Shown here: piece by piece, positions 55,954-64,000 of the stretch
Layout: the number at the start of each line of letters is the position of its first letter
How positions within the stretch are numbered: the stretch's first letter is position 1
Source: Rhizobium rhizogenes NBRC 13257
Lineage (GTDB): Bacteria > Pseudomonadota > Alphaproteobacteria > Rhizobiales > Rhizobiaceae
NCBI RefSeq assembly: GCF_000696095.1
Contig: NZ_BAYX01000003.1
Coordinates: 1-64,000 of the forward strand
Direction of reading: 5' to 3'
DNA length: 64,000 nucleotides
Program-made: the position numbers and the translations under genes
The notes under the pieces: model-generated
What the model was told of the DNA's origin: nothing
Database searches by the model: none
What the model saw: only the letters and a program-made list of their open reading frames with translations

Positions 55954-56919
55954 ATGATCCGCCTGCGCTTCTTTCTTGCCGCCCTCTTTTGCCTTGCGGC
56001 CCCGCTGGCGCATGCCGCCGGCTTCCAACTCATCGAGATTCCGGCCGATGGGCCACTTCCAGCGCTGAAGGGAGGGATCTGGTATCCCTGCGCTCAGCCG
56101 GCAGGCGATGTGACCATCGGCCCCTTCACCATGTCGGTTACCAAGGATTGCCCGATCATGGGCGAGACGCTGCCACTTGTCGTCGTCTCACATGGCAGGA
56201 TCGGCAGTGCTCTCGGCCATCGTGACACGGCCGAGACGTTGGCCGAAGCCGGTTTCGTCGTCGTCGCAATCAGCCATCCCGGCGACAACTCACTGGACCA
56301 GAGCCGTACCCGCGACTTCTCGGTCTTCGTCGAGCGGCCGGCCGACATCAGGCGGGTGATCGACTTCGTGCTCGGCCCATGGCCGAACACAGGCAAGATC
56401 GACGCCAGGCGCATCGGCATGTTTGGCTTTTCGCGCGGCGGATATACCGGGCTTGTCGCAATCGGCGCCAATCCGCACTTTGGAAAACGCCTGAGGCTAT
56501 GCGACGGCAACAGCAGTGCGCTATGTGATCAGGTTCACAAGGGCGAGCTTCCGGAACTCGCCCATGATCCACGCATCAAGGCCGCGGTGATCGCCGATCC
56601 GCTCAGCGTCTTTTTCACGCTGGATAGCTTCGAGAACGTCAAGATACCCGTACAGCTATGGGGCTCCGAGCGTGGCGGCGACGGCGTGACGCCGGAAAGC
56701 GTGGTGGCGATCAGCAATCAATTGCCGACAAAACCCGAATTTCACGCGGTACCCAATTCCCAGCATTTCGATTTCCTGCCCCCGTGCCCGGCCGAACTAG
56801 CAAAGTCTGCGCCAGAAATCTGTACCGACCGTCCGGGCTTCGATCGCGCCGAATTCCATAGGAAGTTCAATGCCGAAGTGCTCGCCTTCTTCCGCAAGCA
56901 CCTGGTGGACGTGCAGTAG
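55954..56919 (+). CDS. Secreted alpha/beta hydrolase (dienelactone/PAF-acetylhydrolase-like)
   Basis: This 321-residue protein has a Sec signal peptide (1-21, Ala-His-Ala-Ala end). The nucleophile elbow Gly-Phe-Ser-Arg-Gly-Gly (Ser near 153), Val-Val-Ser-His-Gly-Arg near 73 and a late His in Ser-Gln-His-Phe-Asp near 269 give a Ser/Asp/His hydrolase. The frame opens further upstream; ATG 55954 is placed 8 nt after GGAG, and ATG 55948 is too close to it. The substrate is unknown; an esterase or lipase-like role in the periplasm is likely. It is divergent from the PadR operon. Confidence 0.82.
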   Translation: MIRLRFFLAALFCLAAPLAHAAGFQLIEIPADGPLPALKGGIWYPCAQPAGDVTIGPFTMSVTKDCPIMGETLPLVVVSHGRIGSALGHRDTAETLAEAGFVVVAISHPGDNSLDQSRTRDFSVFVERPADIRRVIDFVLGPWPNTGKIDARRIGMFGFSRGGYTGLVAIGANPHFGKRLRLCDGNSSALCDQVHKGELPELAHDPRIKAAVIADPLSVFFTLDSFENVKIPVQLWGSERGGDGVTPESVVAISNQLPTKPEFHAVPNSQHFDFLPPCPAELAKSAPEICTDRPGFDRAEFHRKFNAEVLAFFRKHLVDVQ

Positions 56920-56971
56920 CTGTAGAAAGAGCGTCTTGTCCTCCTACCCGGCTGTCATTTGGCTTTGCAGT

Positions 56972-58693
56972 TCAATAAGCTGTCAGCAGATTCTGTCCGA
57001 AATTCGGCTCGACACCGAGCAGTGGCGCAGCGCGGCTGACGATGTCGTGAACCATGGGTGCAGCCGTTTCGGCGGCGAGGTTGAGATTGTGCAGGCCGGT
57101 CAGCGGCTGATCGATGAAGGACAGCACCACATATCTAGGGTTTTCCATCGGAAAAGCGGCGAGGAAGGAATTGAAGCTCAGCTTGTGTGAATAGACGCCA
57201 TTGATCACCTTGTTCGCCGTGCCCGTCTTCCCGCCGACGTGGAAGCCGGGGACATCGGCAGTCTTGCCGGTGCCCTGTTCGCCGTTCAGCTTGAACAGAT
57301 ATCTGATGACGTCGCTGGTGCTCTTTTTAACGACCATCTTTTCGGTCTTCTCAGCTTCTTCCCGTGTCCGTGGCAGGAAGGTGGGCTCGATCAACTCACC
57401 ACCGTCGATGAGGGCGGCTCCAGCAACTGCCGTCTGCATCGGCGTGGTGGCGACGCCATGGCCGAAGGCGATGGTGATCGAGTTGATCTTCTTCCACACT
57501 TTCGGCTGGCTCGGAGCTTTCACCTCGGGTAGCTCCGTCTGCATCCTCGAGAGCAAGCCGAAGCGGGTCAGATAGGTCTTCTGGACGTCCATCCCGACCT
57601 TGTCCATGATCTTTGCGGTGCCGATGTTGGACGAGTAGCGGAAGATTTCGGGTACGGTCAGCCAACGACGCGGAACGTCACGGTCGTCGTGGATGGTGAA
57701 GCCGCCGTAGTGCAGGGGTGCACTGGCATCGAATGTGTCGGTCAGCTTGACCGTGCCGGTGTCGATGGCCATCGCGATTGAGAACGTCTTGAACACCGAG
57801 CCCATTTCGTCGGTGCCATCGGACATGCGATTTAGCCAGCCCTTGATGTCCGCCTGCGGGTCATTCGGATCGAAATCAGGAGCCGATGCCATGGCCAGCA
57901 CCTCGCCGGTATGGATATCGAGGATGACCGCACCGGCCGACTGAGCCTGATATTGGCCGATCGCATCCGACACGACGTCGTGTACGATGTTCTGGACACG
58001 AAGATCGATCGACAGATGGACAGGCTGCAGGCTGTCGCGGCTCGTCATGCCGGCGGAGGTGAGATCTGAAAGCCCCTGCCCATCGAGATACTTCTCGATG
58101 CCAGCGACACCATGGTTGTCGATGTCGACATAGCCGAGGATATGGGCGGCGGTACGGCCACCGGGATAAAAGCGCTTTACCTCCGGACGGAAACCGATTG
58201 CTGGAATTCCAAGCCCCAGAACCTCGTTCTGCTGTTTCGGGGTCAGCTGGCGCCGCAGCCACGCGAAGTGCGATCGCTTGTCTGAAAGCTTTTGATACAG
58301 CGTCTTTTTATCGAGGTCAGGGAATAGTGTCGAAAGCTTCTCCACCGCCTCGTCGACATCGACGATATGAAACGGCTCGGCAAACATCGACACCGTCCGT
58401 ATATCGGTCGCCAGAAGCTCGCCGTTGCGGTCAACAATGTCGGGGCGCCACGCGATCACGGGACCAGACGGGATATTCGCCGCATCGACCGCCGGCTGAG
58501 AGTCGAAGTAGACGAGCTTTCCGCATATGGCGAGATAAGCCATCGTGAGCACGCCAGCCAAAGTCAGGATACGAGACTTTGCCTGCCTGTTCTTGCGGCC
58601 CGATGCCACAATATTGCGCCTGCGTGCCCCGGAACTGAATGTCAATTCCACGAGACGACCGCTCTTTATACTGAACGTGTGAAGGATCGACAT
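56972..58693 (-). CDS. ftsI: Class B penicillin-binding protein, FtsI/PBP3 type
   Basis: This 573-residue transpeptidase has a membrane anchor (about 40-60), a PBP dimer domain (about 80-240) and a catalytic domain. All active-site motifs are present: Ser-Val-Phe-Lys (Ser299), Ser-Ser-Asn (about 354) and Lys-Thr-Gly (about 489). FtsI crosslinks septal peptidoglycan and its gene normally lies in the chromosomal dcw cluster. Here it stands alone on a repABC replicon without mraY, murE or other division genes, so it is probably an accessory copy. The start at ATG 58693 has a poor RBS; GTG 58651 is an alternative. Confidence 0.9.
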   Translation of the reverse strand: MSILHTFSIKSGRLVELTFSSGARRRNIVASGRKNRQAKSRILTLAGVLTMAYLAICGKLVYFDSQPAVDAANIPSGPVIAWRPDIVDRNGELLATDIRTVSMFAEPFHIVDVDEAVEKLSTLFPDLDKKTLYQKLSDKRSHFAWLRRQLTPKQQNEVLGLGIPAIGFRPEVKRFYPGGRTAAHILGYVDIDNHGVAGIEKYLDGQGLSDLTSAGMTSRDSLQPVHLSIDLRVQNIVHDVVSDAIGQYQAQSAGAVILDIHTGEVLAMASAPDFDPNDPQADIKGWLNRMSDGTDEMGSVFKTFSIAMAIDTGTVKLTDTFDASAPLHYGGFTIHDDRDVPRRWLTVPEIFRYSSNIGTAKIMDKVGMDVQKTYLTRFGLLSRMQTELPEVKAPSQPKVWKKINSITIAFGHGVATTPMQTAVAGAALIDGGELIEPTFLPRTREEAEKTEKMVVKKSTSDVIRYLFKLNGEQGTGKTADVPGFHVGGKTGTANKVINGVYSHKLSFNSFLAAFPMENPRYVVLSFIDQPLTGLHNLNLAAETAAPMVHDIVSRAAPLLGVEPNFGQNLLTAY

Positions 58694-58996
58694 TTCTATG
58701 AAAATTCAGAGGATTGAGGAGGGGAAAGAGGGGTTTCCTATAAGCCTGATTTTTAGGTTAAGGCGTTTAAATAAATCTTAACAGCACATTAAATTTTGTT
58801 CACAAAGCTTACGCATGTCTTCCCGTCCAACGGCATTGGAGCTCATTCTCAAAACACCATTCGCCCTCGATACCGCCTGATCCAGCCACATGCCGGTTTA
58901 TGCGACTGCGCTTAAACTTAGCTTGACGGCAGACGTAGCAACGCTACCCTCTCCCGCAACTGACGACCGCTTGGGCTTTGGGAGGAGACCGTGGGA
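58694..58996. other. Divergent intergenic region, AT-rich
   Basis: About 300 bp between the PBP gene and the regulator. The part from 58740 to 58810 is strongly AT-rich and probably holds the promoter of the PBP gene. No gene was seen. Confidence 0.5.
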
Positions 58997-59965
58997 ATGT
59001 CGGACCGCGAATTGCATGCCTCGCAGGTTCAATCCGCCCTGGTGGGAAGTGCGGCGGCGCAATCGGCTGTCGTTGCGTCCTGGAGCCGTTCCATGCGCCT
59101 CTATGGACTCGACCCCGAAGACGGGGCGTCGCCGGATGTTTTGACGGAAGCCGAGTTCAGGCAGGTGCGCGAGCGCCTGGGATCGCTTGTGCAGACGGCG
59201 CAGACAAGCCTCGATCGCCTCTATTCGGCGGTCGGCGGCGCCGGATGCTGCGTGCTTCTGGCAGACAAGGATGGCGTGCCGGTCGACCGGCGCGGATCGG
59301 TCGCCGATGACGCGGTCTTTTGCAAGATGGGCCTTTGGACCGGTGCGGTCTGGAGCGAGGAGCGCGCCGGCACCAACGGCATCGGCACGGCGCTTGCCGA
59401 ACAGCGGGCATTGACCATCCATCGCGACCAGCATTTCTTCAGCCGCAACACGGCGCTGTCCTGCACGGTCGCGCCGATCTTCGATCATCGTGGTCGGTTG
59501 ATGGCGGCAATCGACGTCTCTTCGGCCCGGTCCGACCTGACGGAGGATTTCGTCAAGCTGATTGCGCTTGCCGTCGGCGAAGCCGCCCGACATGTCGAGG
59601 CTGAAAACTTCCGCCTTGCCTTTCCGAAGGCGCGGATCGTGCTGGCGCAGAGCGGTGTCGACCCCCTACAGGAGCGCGCCGCGAACGCCCTGCTTGCCGT
59701 CGATGACGACGATCTCGTCATCGGTGCGTCCCGCTCGGCCCGGCATCTTCTCGGCCTGACCGACGAAGCGCTCAGCAGGCCGCTGCCGGCAGCCGCCCTC
59801 CTTGGCCAGCGCAAGACTGCGCGGCAGGACTACGCGACGGCTGAGCGAAGTGTCATTCAACGCGCTCTCGCTCGCACCTCCGGCAATATTTCCGCCGCTG
59901 CGATGATCATGGGCATCAGCCGCGCCACCCTGCACCGAAAATTGAAGAAGCTCGGCTTCGACTGA
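58997..59965 (+). CDS. AcoR-like regulator: GAF plus Fis-type HTH, no AAA+ domain
   Basis: This 322-residue protein has the AcoR/FhlA-type N-terminal part with a GAF domain (about 70-200, containing Glu-Arg-Ala-Gly-Thr-Asn-Gly-Ile-Gly-Thr-Ala). It ends in a Fis-type helix-turn-helix (Ala-Leu-Ala-Arg-Thr-Ser-Gly-Asn-Ile-Ser-Ala-Ala and Arg-Ala-Thr-Leu-His-Arg-Lys near 290-315). The AAA+ sigma54-activation domain that separates these parts in AcoR (about 240 residues) is missing. It probably controls the aldehyde dehydrogenase downstream through a palindrome at 60014. GGAGGAG supports ATG 58997; GTG 58991 is too close to it. Confidence 0.85.
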   Translation: MSDRELHASQVQSALVGSAAAQSAVVASWSRSMRLYGLDPEDGASPDVLTEAEFRQVRERLGSLVQTAQTSLDRLYSAVGGAGCCVLLADKDGVPVDRRGSVADDAVFCKMGLWTGAVWSEERAGTNGIGTALAEQRALTIHRDQHFFSRNTALSCTVAPIFDHRGRLMAAIDVSSARSDLTEDFVKLIALAVGEAARHVEAENFRLAFPKARIVLAQSGVDPLQERAANALLAVDDDDLVIGASRSARHLLGLTDEALSRPLPAAALLGQRKTARQDYATAERSVIQRALARTSGNISAAAMIMGISRATLHRKLKKLGFD

Positions 59966-60013
59966 GCGCCGGTCGCGCTTAAGCCGGTGCCGCAGCGATA
60001 TCGCAGTGCGACC

Positions 60014-60031
60014 TGTCGCAAAACTGCGACA
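60014..60031. promoter_or_regulatory. Operator palindrome upstream of the aldehyde dehydrogenase
   Basis: The perfect inverted repeat TGTCGCA-AAAC-TGCGACA lies 154 bp before the dehydrogenase start and directly after the AcoR-like gene. A looser flanking copy (GCAGTGCGAC, 60003-60012) extends the pattern. The size and position suit a dimeric Fis-type activator. Confidence 0.65.
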
Positions 60032-60184
60032 TCTCACTGACCTTGTTTCATTCCCTGGGAAGACAGAGCCGCAGACGCGGCGCCATTGTGATGCCGGTGC
60101 CGCGGAGGCGGCATTGTCACAAGTGTGCGGTCTTCGCCGATGCGAATCCTTGCATCCCGAAGACCTCGCCAGGGAGGAAAACCA

Positions 60185-61702
60185 ATGAACAAGGTAGAAT
60201 TTCACCGAACCGTCAGGCCGAACTTCAAGAAGCGCTACGGCAATTTCATCGGCGGCAAATTCGTCGAACCGAAATCCGGGCGCTATTTCGAAAACACCTC
60301 GCCGGTCAACGGCCAGGTGTTGTGCGAGATTGCCCGCTCCGATGCGCAGGACATTGAAGCCGCTCTCGATGCGGCCCATGCCGCCAAGGATGCCTGGGGC
60401 CGTACCAGCGTGGCCGAGCGCAGCCTGCTGCTCAACAGAATAGCCCAGGTGGTGGAAGACAATCTGGCGCTCTTGGCACAGGCCGAGACCTGGGACAACG
60501 GCAAGCCGATCCGCGAAACGATGGCAGCCGACCTTCCACTCGCCGTCGATCATCTGCGCTATTTCGCCGGCGTCATCCGGGCGCAGGAAGGCAGCATTTC
60601 CGAAGTCGACCATGATACGGTCGCCTATCATTTCCATGAGCCGCTCGGAGTCGTCGGCCAGATCATTCCGTGGAACTTCCCGCTGCTGATGGCGATCTGG
60701 AAGCTTGCGCCCGCGCTAGCCGCCGGCAATTGCGTGGTGATCAAGCCGGCCGAACAGACCCCGGCATCCATTCTGGTCTTCGCCGAGCTGATCGCCGATA
60801 TTCTGCCGCCCGGCGTCCTCAACATCGTCAACGGCTTCGGTCTCGAGGCCGGCAAGCCTCTGGCATCCAGCCCGCGCATCGCCAAGATCGCCTTTACCGG
60901 CGAGACGACGACGGGCCGGTTGATCATGCAATATGCCAGCCAGAACCTTATTCCGATCACGCTGGAACTGGGCGGCAAATCGCCGAACATCTTCTTCAAG
61001 GATGTCGCCGAAGAAGACGACGATTTCCTCGACAAGGCGATCGAAGGCTTCGTCATGTTCGCTCTCAACCAGGGTGAAGTCTGCACATGCCCGAGCCGTG
61101 CCCTGATCCATGAGTCCATCTACGACAGGTTCATGGAAAAGGCTTTGAAGCGTGTCGAGGCCATCGTCCAGGGCGATCCGCTTGATCCGGCGACGATGAT
61201 CGGCGCGCAGGCGTCCAGCGAGCAGTTGGAGAAGATCCTCTCCTATCTCGACATCGGCAAGCAGGAAGGCGCCGAGGTGCTGATCGGCGGTGAACGCAAT
61301 GTCCTGCAGGGCGATCTGGCCGCGGGCTATTACGTCAAACCGACGGTCTTCAAGGGCCACAACCGCATGCGGATATTCCAAGAGGAAATCTTCGGGCCTG
61401 TCGTCTCCGTCACCACCTTCAAGGACAATGACGAGGCGCTTTCGATCGCCAATGATACGCTTTACGGTCTCGGCGCTGGTATCTGGAGCCGCGATGTCAA
61501 CACCTGCTATCGCTTCGGCCGCGCCATCCAGGCCGGGCGCGTCTGGACCAATTGCTATCATGCCTATCCGGCGCATGCCGCCTTCGGCGGCTACAAGCAG
61601 TCCGGTATCGGTCGCGAAAACCACCTGAAGATGCTGGAGCATTATCAGCAGACGAAGAACATGCTCGTCAGCTACAGTCCGAAGAAGCTCGGCTTCTTCT
61701 GA
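60185..61702 (+). CDS. NAD-dependent (acet)aldehyde dehydrogenase, ExaC/AldB type
   Basis: This 505-residue aldehyde dehydrogenase has a catalytic Cys in [11 protein letters not shown] (near 302) and a Glu in Leu-Glu-Leu-Gly-Gly-Lys-Ser (near 263). The Val-Cys-Thr-Cys-Pro variant is typical of acetaldehyde/chloroacetaldehyde dehydrogenases of the ExaC/AldB group. ATG 60185 follows AGGGAGG closely. The neighbours, an AcoR-like regulator before it and a DUF779 gene after it, are the usual context for this group and support a role in alcohol or aldehyde oxidation to acetate. Confidence 0.92.
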   Translation: MNKVEFHRTVRPNFKKRYGNFIGGKFVEPKSGRYFENTSPVNGQVLCEIARSDAQDIEAALDAAHAAKDAWGRTSVAERSLLLNRIAQVVEDNLALLAQAETWDNGKPIRETMAADLPLAVDHLRYFAGVIRAQEGSISEVDHDTVAYHFHEPLGVVGQIIPWNFPLLMAIWKLAPALAAGNCVVIKPAEQTPASILVFAELIADILPPGVLNIVNGFGLEAGKPLASSPRIAKIAFTGETTTGRLIMQYASQNLIPITLELGGKSPNIFFKDVAEEDDDFLDKAIEGFVMFALNQGEVCTCPSRALIHESIYDRFMEKALKRVEAIVQGDPLDPATMIGAQASSEQLEKILSYLDIGKQEGAEVLIGGERNVLQGDLAAGYYVKPTVFKGHNRMRIFQEEIFGPVVSVTTFKDNDEALSIANDTLYGLGAGIWSRDVNTCYRFGRAIQAGRVWTNCYHAYPAHAAFGGYKQSGIGRENHLKMLEHYQQTKNMLVSYSPKKLGFF

Positions 61703-61784
61703 GCCCGAGACGCCTGTCCGAGCGCAACTCGCCGGAGGCGGAGCAACGGGCTCCGCCTCCGGCACGTCACTGGGAGGAAGCATC

Positions 61785-62126
61785 ATGAACGATCAGGTCA
61801 GCGCCACCCCGGCCGCCCTCGATCTCATCAAGACTTTACAGTCGGAATACGGGCCGATCCTGTTTCATCAGTCGGGCGGCTGTTGCGATGGCTCCTCGCC
61901 GATGTGCTATCCGCAGAACGATTTCATCGTCGGAGATCATGATGTGCAGCTAGGGGAAATCGGCGGTGCGCCGGTCTATATCAGCGGGCCGCAATACGAA
62001 GCGTGGAAACACACGGAACTGATCATCGACGTCGTGCCCGGCCGGGGCGGCATGTTCTCGCTCGACAATGGCCGCGAGGTGCGCTTCCTGACACGCTCGC
62101 GTATTTGCACCGTTCCGGGATCCTAG
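61785..62126 (+). CDS. DUF779 family protein
   Basis: This 113-residue protein has the conserved DUF779 segments His-Gln-Ser-Gly-Gly-Cys-Cys-Asp-Gly-Ser-Ser-Pro-Met-Cys (near 27-40) and Arg-Gly-Gly-Met-Phe-Ser-Leu-Asp (near 85). Genes of this family commonly follow aldehyde dehydrogenase genes, as here (82 bp gap), so a role in maturation or detoxification is likely but unproven. The Cys-Cys and later Cys could bind metal or react with aldehyde. ATG 61785 follows GGGAGGAAGC. Confidence 0.9.
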   Translation: MNDQVSATPAALDLIKTLQSEYGPILFHQSGGCCDGSSPMCYPQNDFIVGDHDVQLGEIGGAPVYISGPQYEAWKHTELIIDVVPGRGGMFSLDNGREVRFLTRSRICTVPGS

Positions 62127-62161
62127 CCGTTTCGGATCACAGCGGTAGAACCCCATGAGAA

Positions 62162-62184
62162 CGGCCGATCGTGATGATCGGCCG
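62162..62184. terminator. Hairpin between convergent genes
   Basis: CGGCCGATC and GATCGGCCG arms of 9 bp with a 5-nt loop lie between the DUF779 gene and the convergent chemoreceptor gene. No long T-tract follows on either strand, so it may be only a weak terminator. Confidence 0.5.
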
Positions 62185-62241
62185 CTCCAATTGTCATATT
62201 GAATTCACGCAAATGTTTGCGCCTTGACCGTCGCGTACCGG

Positions 62242-64000
62242 TCAGAATTCTTCCCACGCACCGGCTGTTGCCGCAGCGCTGCCCGACCCCCCGAAGGCAC
62301 CGGCAAGCTTGGCACGGAGCGATCGGGCCGGCGAGGCCGCCGGGGCTGACTGCTGGGTGGCCGCAGCCGGCCGCTGATAGCTTCGATCGCCTTGGAGGGT
62401 GAACTGGCCGAGCAGATTGTTCAGGGAAGCCACTTCCTTGGCGAGGCTGTGGCTGGCCGCGGTAGACTGCTCGACCATGGCGGCATTTTGCTGCGTTCCC
62501 TGATCGATGGTGTTGACTGCCGTATTGATCTCCTGCAGGCCGGTTGCCTGTTCGCGAGCCGCTTCGACGATCGCCCGCACATTATGGTCGATCTCCTCGA
62601 CCTCCTTGACGATCTGTTGCAGCGAATCTCCGGTTTTCGTGACGAGGTCGACACCGCTGTGAACCTGCTGGCCGGATGTTGATATCAGTGCCTTGATCTC
62701 CTTGGCCGCCTTGGCGGAGCGCTGCGCCAGTTCACGGACTTCCTGGGCAACGACCGCAAAGCCCTTGCCCGCGTCGCCGGCACGGGCCGCCTCGACGCCT
62801 GCATTCAGCGCCAGGAGGTTCGTCTGGAATGCAATGTCATCGATGACGCCGATGATGTTGCTGATTTCGCTCGACGACTTCGAGATTGCCTCCATCGCGG
62901 CAACCGCCTCGCGCATGACGTCGCCCGATTTTTGCGCGCCGATGCGGGCGCGGCCGACCAGCGAACCTGCTTCCTCTGCCCGCCGGGTGGAGTCCTTGAC
63001 GGTGGTTGTGATCTCTTCCAGTGCCGCGGCGGTTTCCTCGATTGAAGCAGCCTGCTGTTCGGTCCGCTTGGAAAGATCGTCGGATGCCGAGCGGATCTCG
63101 TTCGCGCCGGCCTCGATGGCCTGGGCATTGTCGCCGACGGCGCGCAGCGTATCCTGGAGCTTCGCCATCGAGGAATTGAAGTTGGCACGGAGCTGATCGA
63201 GATGGGCAACGAAGGGTTTGTCGATGCGATAGGTCACGTTGCCGTTTGAAAGCTCGGCAAGGCCCGCGGCCAATCCATCGACGGCAAACTGGGTGTCGGC
63301 CGCATCTTTGGTCTTCTGCGCCTCACGTTCGAGCCTTTCCTTTTCCGAGAGATTGCGGCCGGCATCGGCTTCTTGCTCCAGGCGGATGCGCTCGATTGCA
63401 TTGTCGCGGAAGACCGACACGGCTGCGGCCATATGACCGACCTCATCCTGACGCTCGATACCGGACACGGCTTCCTCGGTCTCGCCCTTGGCCAGCGACG
63501 CCATGCGGGCGCGCAGTCGCTCGATCGGTGTCGTGATGCCACGGGCAGAGATCAGGAGGGCAATCAGGATTGCCGCGGCAAAGATGATCCCGAGCGCAAT
63601 CAAGGTATAGGTGATGGTATGATCCGTTTGCTCGCTAAGTCTGTTGCTTTCGGCGGCTAAGTTCTTGTTCAAGGCGTCGAGCCAGCTGCGAACTGTCAGC
63701 ATCTGCGTCTCGATAAGGGGATCCGCCTGCTTCAACAGGCGAGTGGCCGTATCATTGTCATCAACCATACCAGCCCTCACGGCCTGATCCGTCAATGCAA
63801 TGATAGTGTCGGCCTGAGCCTTGAACGTGTCTATTGTTTTTGCCTCGGCGGGCATGAGACGCTTAGCGTTCGCGAGGCGTTCGAAGAGAACCTTCTTGTT
63901 GTCGTCATAGTCCTTGGTAATTTTTTCTATTTTCGGGTCTTTTGAGCTGTAGACCAGGACTTGATAGGTATTGTAGCTGAGCGCTGTCATCCGCTGACTT
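62242..64000 (-). CDS. Methyl-accepting chemotaxis protein (5' end beyond window)
   Basis: At least 582 residues are visible, and the frame remains open to the window edge. From the N-terminal side: part of the periplasmic sensor (helical, about 1-125), a membrane segment (about 127-150), a HAMP domain (about 150-205), a second HAMP-like region with a coiled coil (205-290) and the signalling domain (about 290-540) with the conserved tip Glu-Val-Arg-Glu-Leu-Ala-Gln-Arg-Ser. The protein ends Ala-Trp-Glu-Glu-Phe, a C-terminal pentapeptide of the kind that tethers CheR/CheB. The tip reads Asn-Ala-Gly-Val-Glu, with Gly in place of the usual Ala. The ligand is unknown. Confidence 0.92.
   Translation of the reverse strand, partial: SQRMTALSYNTYQVLVYSSKDPKIEKITKDYDDNKKVLFERLANAKRLMPAEAKTIDTFKAQADTIIALTDQAVRAGMVDDNDTATRLLKQADPLIETQMLTVRSWLDALNKNLAAESNRLSEQTDHTITYTLIALGIIFAAAILIALLISARGITTPIERLRARMASLAKGETEEAVSGIERQDEVGHMAAAVSVFRDNAIERIRLEQEADAGRNLSEKERLEREAQKTKDAADTQFAVDGLAAGLAELSNGNVTYRIDKPFVAHLDQLRANFNSSMAKLQDTLRAVGDNAQAIEAGANEIRSASDDLSKRTEQQAASIEETAAALEEITTTVKDSTRRAEEAGSLVGRARIGAQKSGDVMREAVAAMEAISKSSSEISNIIGVIDDIAFQTNLLALNAGVEAARAGDAGKGFAVVAQEVRELAQRSAKAAKEIKALISTSGQQVHSGVDLVTKTGDSLQQIVKEVEEIDHNVRAIVEAAREQATGLQEINTAVNTIDQGTQQNAAMVEQSTAASHSLAKEVASLNNLLGQFTLQGDRSYQRPAAATQQSAPAASPARSLRAKLAGAFGGSGSAAATAGAWEEF

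Noticed and set aside
59966..60184. Possible sigma54 promoter before the aldehyde dehydrogenase
   Set aside because: I searched for TGGCAC-N5-TTGC and found no acceptable match, which agrees with the missing AAA+ domain in the adjacent regulator.

Overview
The window looks like part of a large repABC-type plasmid or chromid of an alphaproteobacterium close to Rhizobium. The evidence is a complete repA-repB-ctRNA-repC module with two 16-bp parS palindromes, a DUF4167-like small protein, and a dense set of high-GC transporter and catabolic operons. This assignment is an inference from gene content.

Layout. At 0.2-1.4 kb a DUF4167-like miniprotein is translationally coupled to a fatty acid desaturase. 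At 1.5-11.4 kb lies a guanidine-utilisation operon. It has a sigma54-type promoter, a guanidine-I (ykkC) riboswitch with an intrinsic terminator, an ABC transporter, two DUF1989 carboxyguanidine deiminase subunits, guanidine (urea-type) carboxylase and allophanate hydrolase. Together these would import guanidine and release its nitrogen as ammonium. At 11.6-18.7 kb there is a mixed region: HtrA-like protease, zinc-ribbon protein, RES-domain protein, L,D-transpeptidase-like protein, secreted protein, DoxX protein, Tat-exported hydrolase, and about 1.1 kb without a gene. The replication and partition module occupies 19.0-22.9 kb. An SsuABC/NrtABC-like ABC transporter and an MFS exporter follow at 23.4-27.3 kb.

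The most striking segment is 27.7-39.1 kb. It encodes a 2631-residue protein built from uninterrupted Ser/Thr-rich octapeptides (328 octads plus a 7-residue tail), then a TPR/SPINDLY-type GT41 glycosyltransferase, then a UDP-galactopyranose mutase. All three are on one strand and isolated from their neighbours. I propose a dedicated protein glycosylation system in which the repeat protein is the acceptor. The genes are seen in the sequence; the functional link is an inference.

The remainder holds a tripartite tricarboxylate transporter (tctCBA, with tctB frameshifted) beside its TctDE two-component system and an extra binding protein (39.2-45.7 kb). It is followed by an L-pipecolate/lysine catabolic pair with a divergent LysR regulator (45.8-49.9 kb), then a sulfonate/nitrate-type ABC transporter with a fluoroacetate-dehalogenase-like hydrolase (50.4-54.1 kb). 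After these come a PadR/HAAS/DUF2807 module (54.1-55.8 kb), a secreted hydrolase, and a plasmid-borne ftsI-type PBP (57.0-58.7 kb). The window ends with an AcoR-like regulator lacking the AAA+ domain, its likely operator, an aldehyde dehydrogenase, a DUF779 protein, and a chemoreceptor cut by the window edge.
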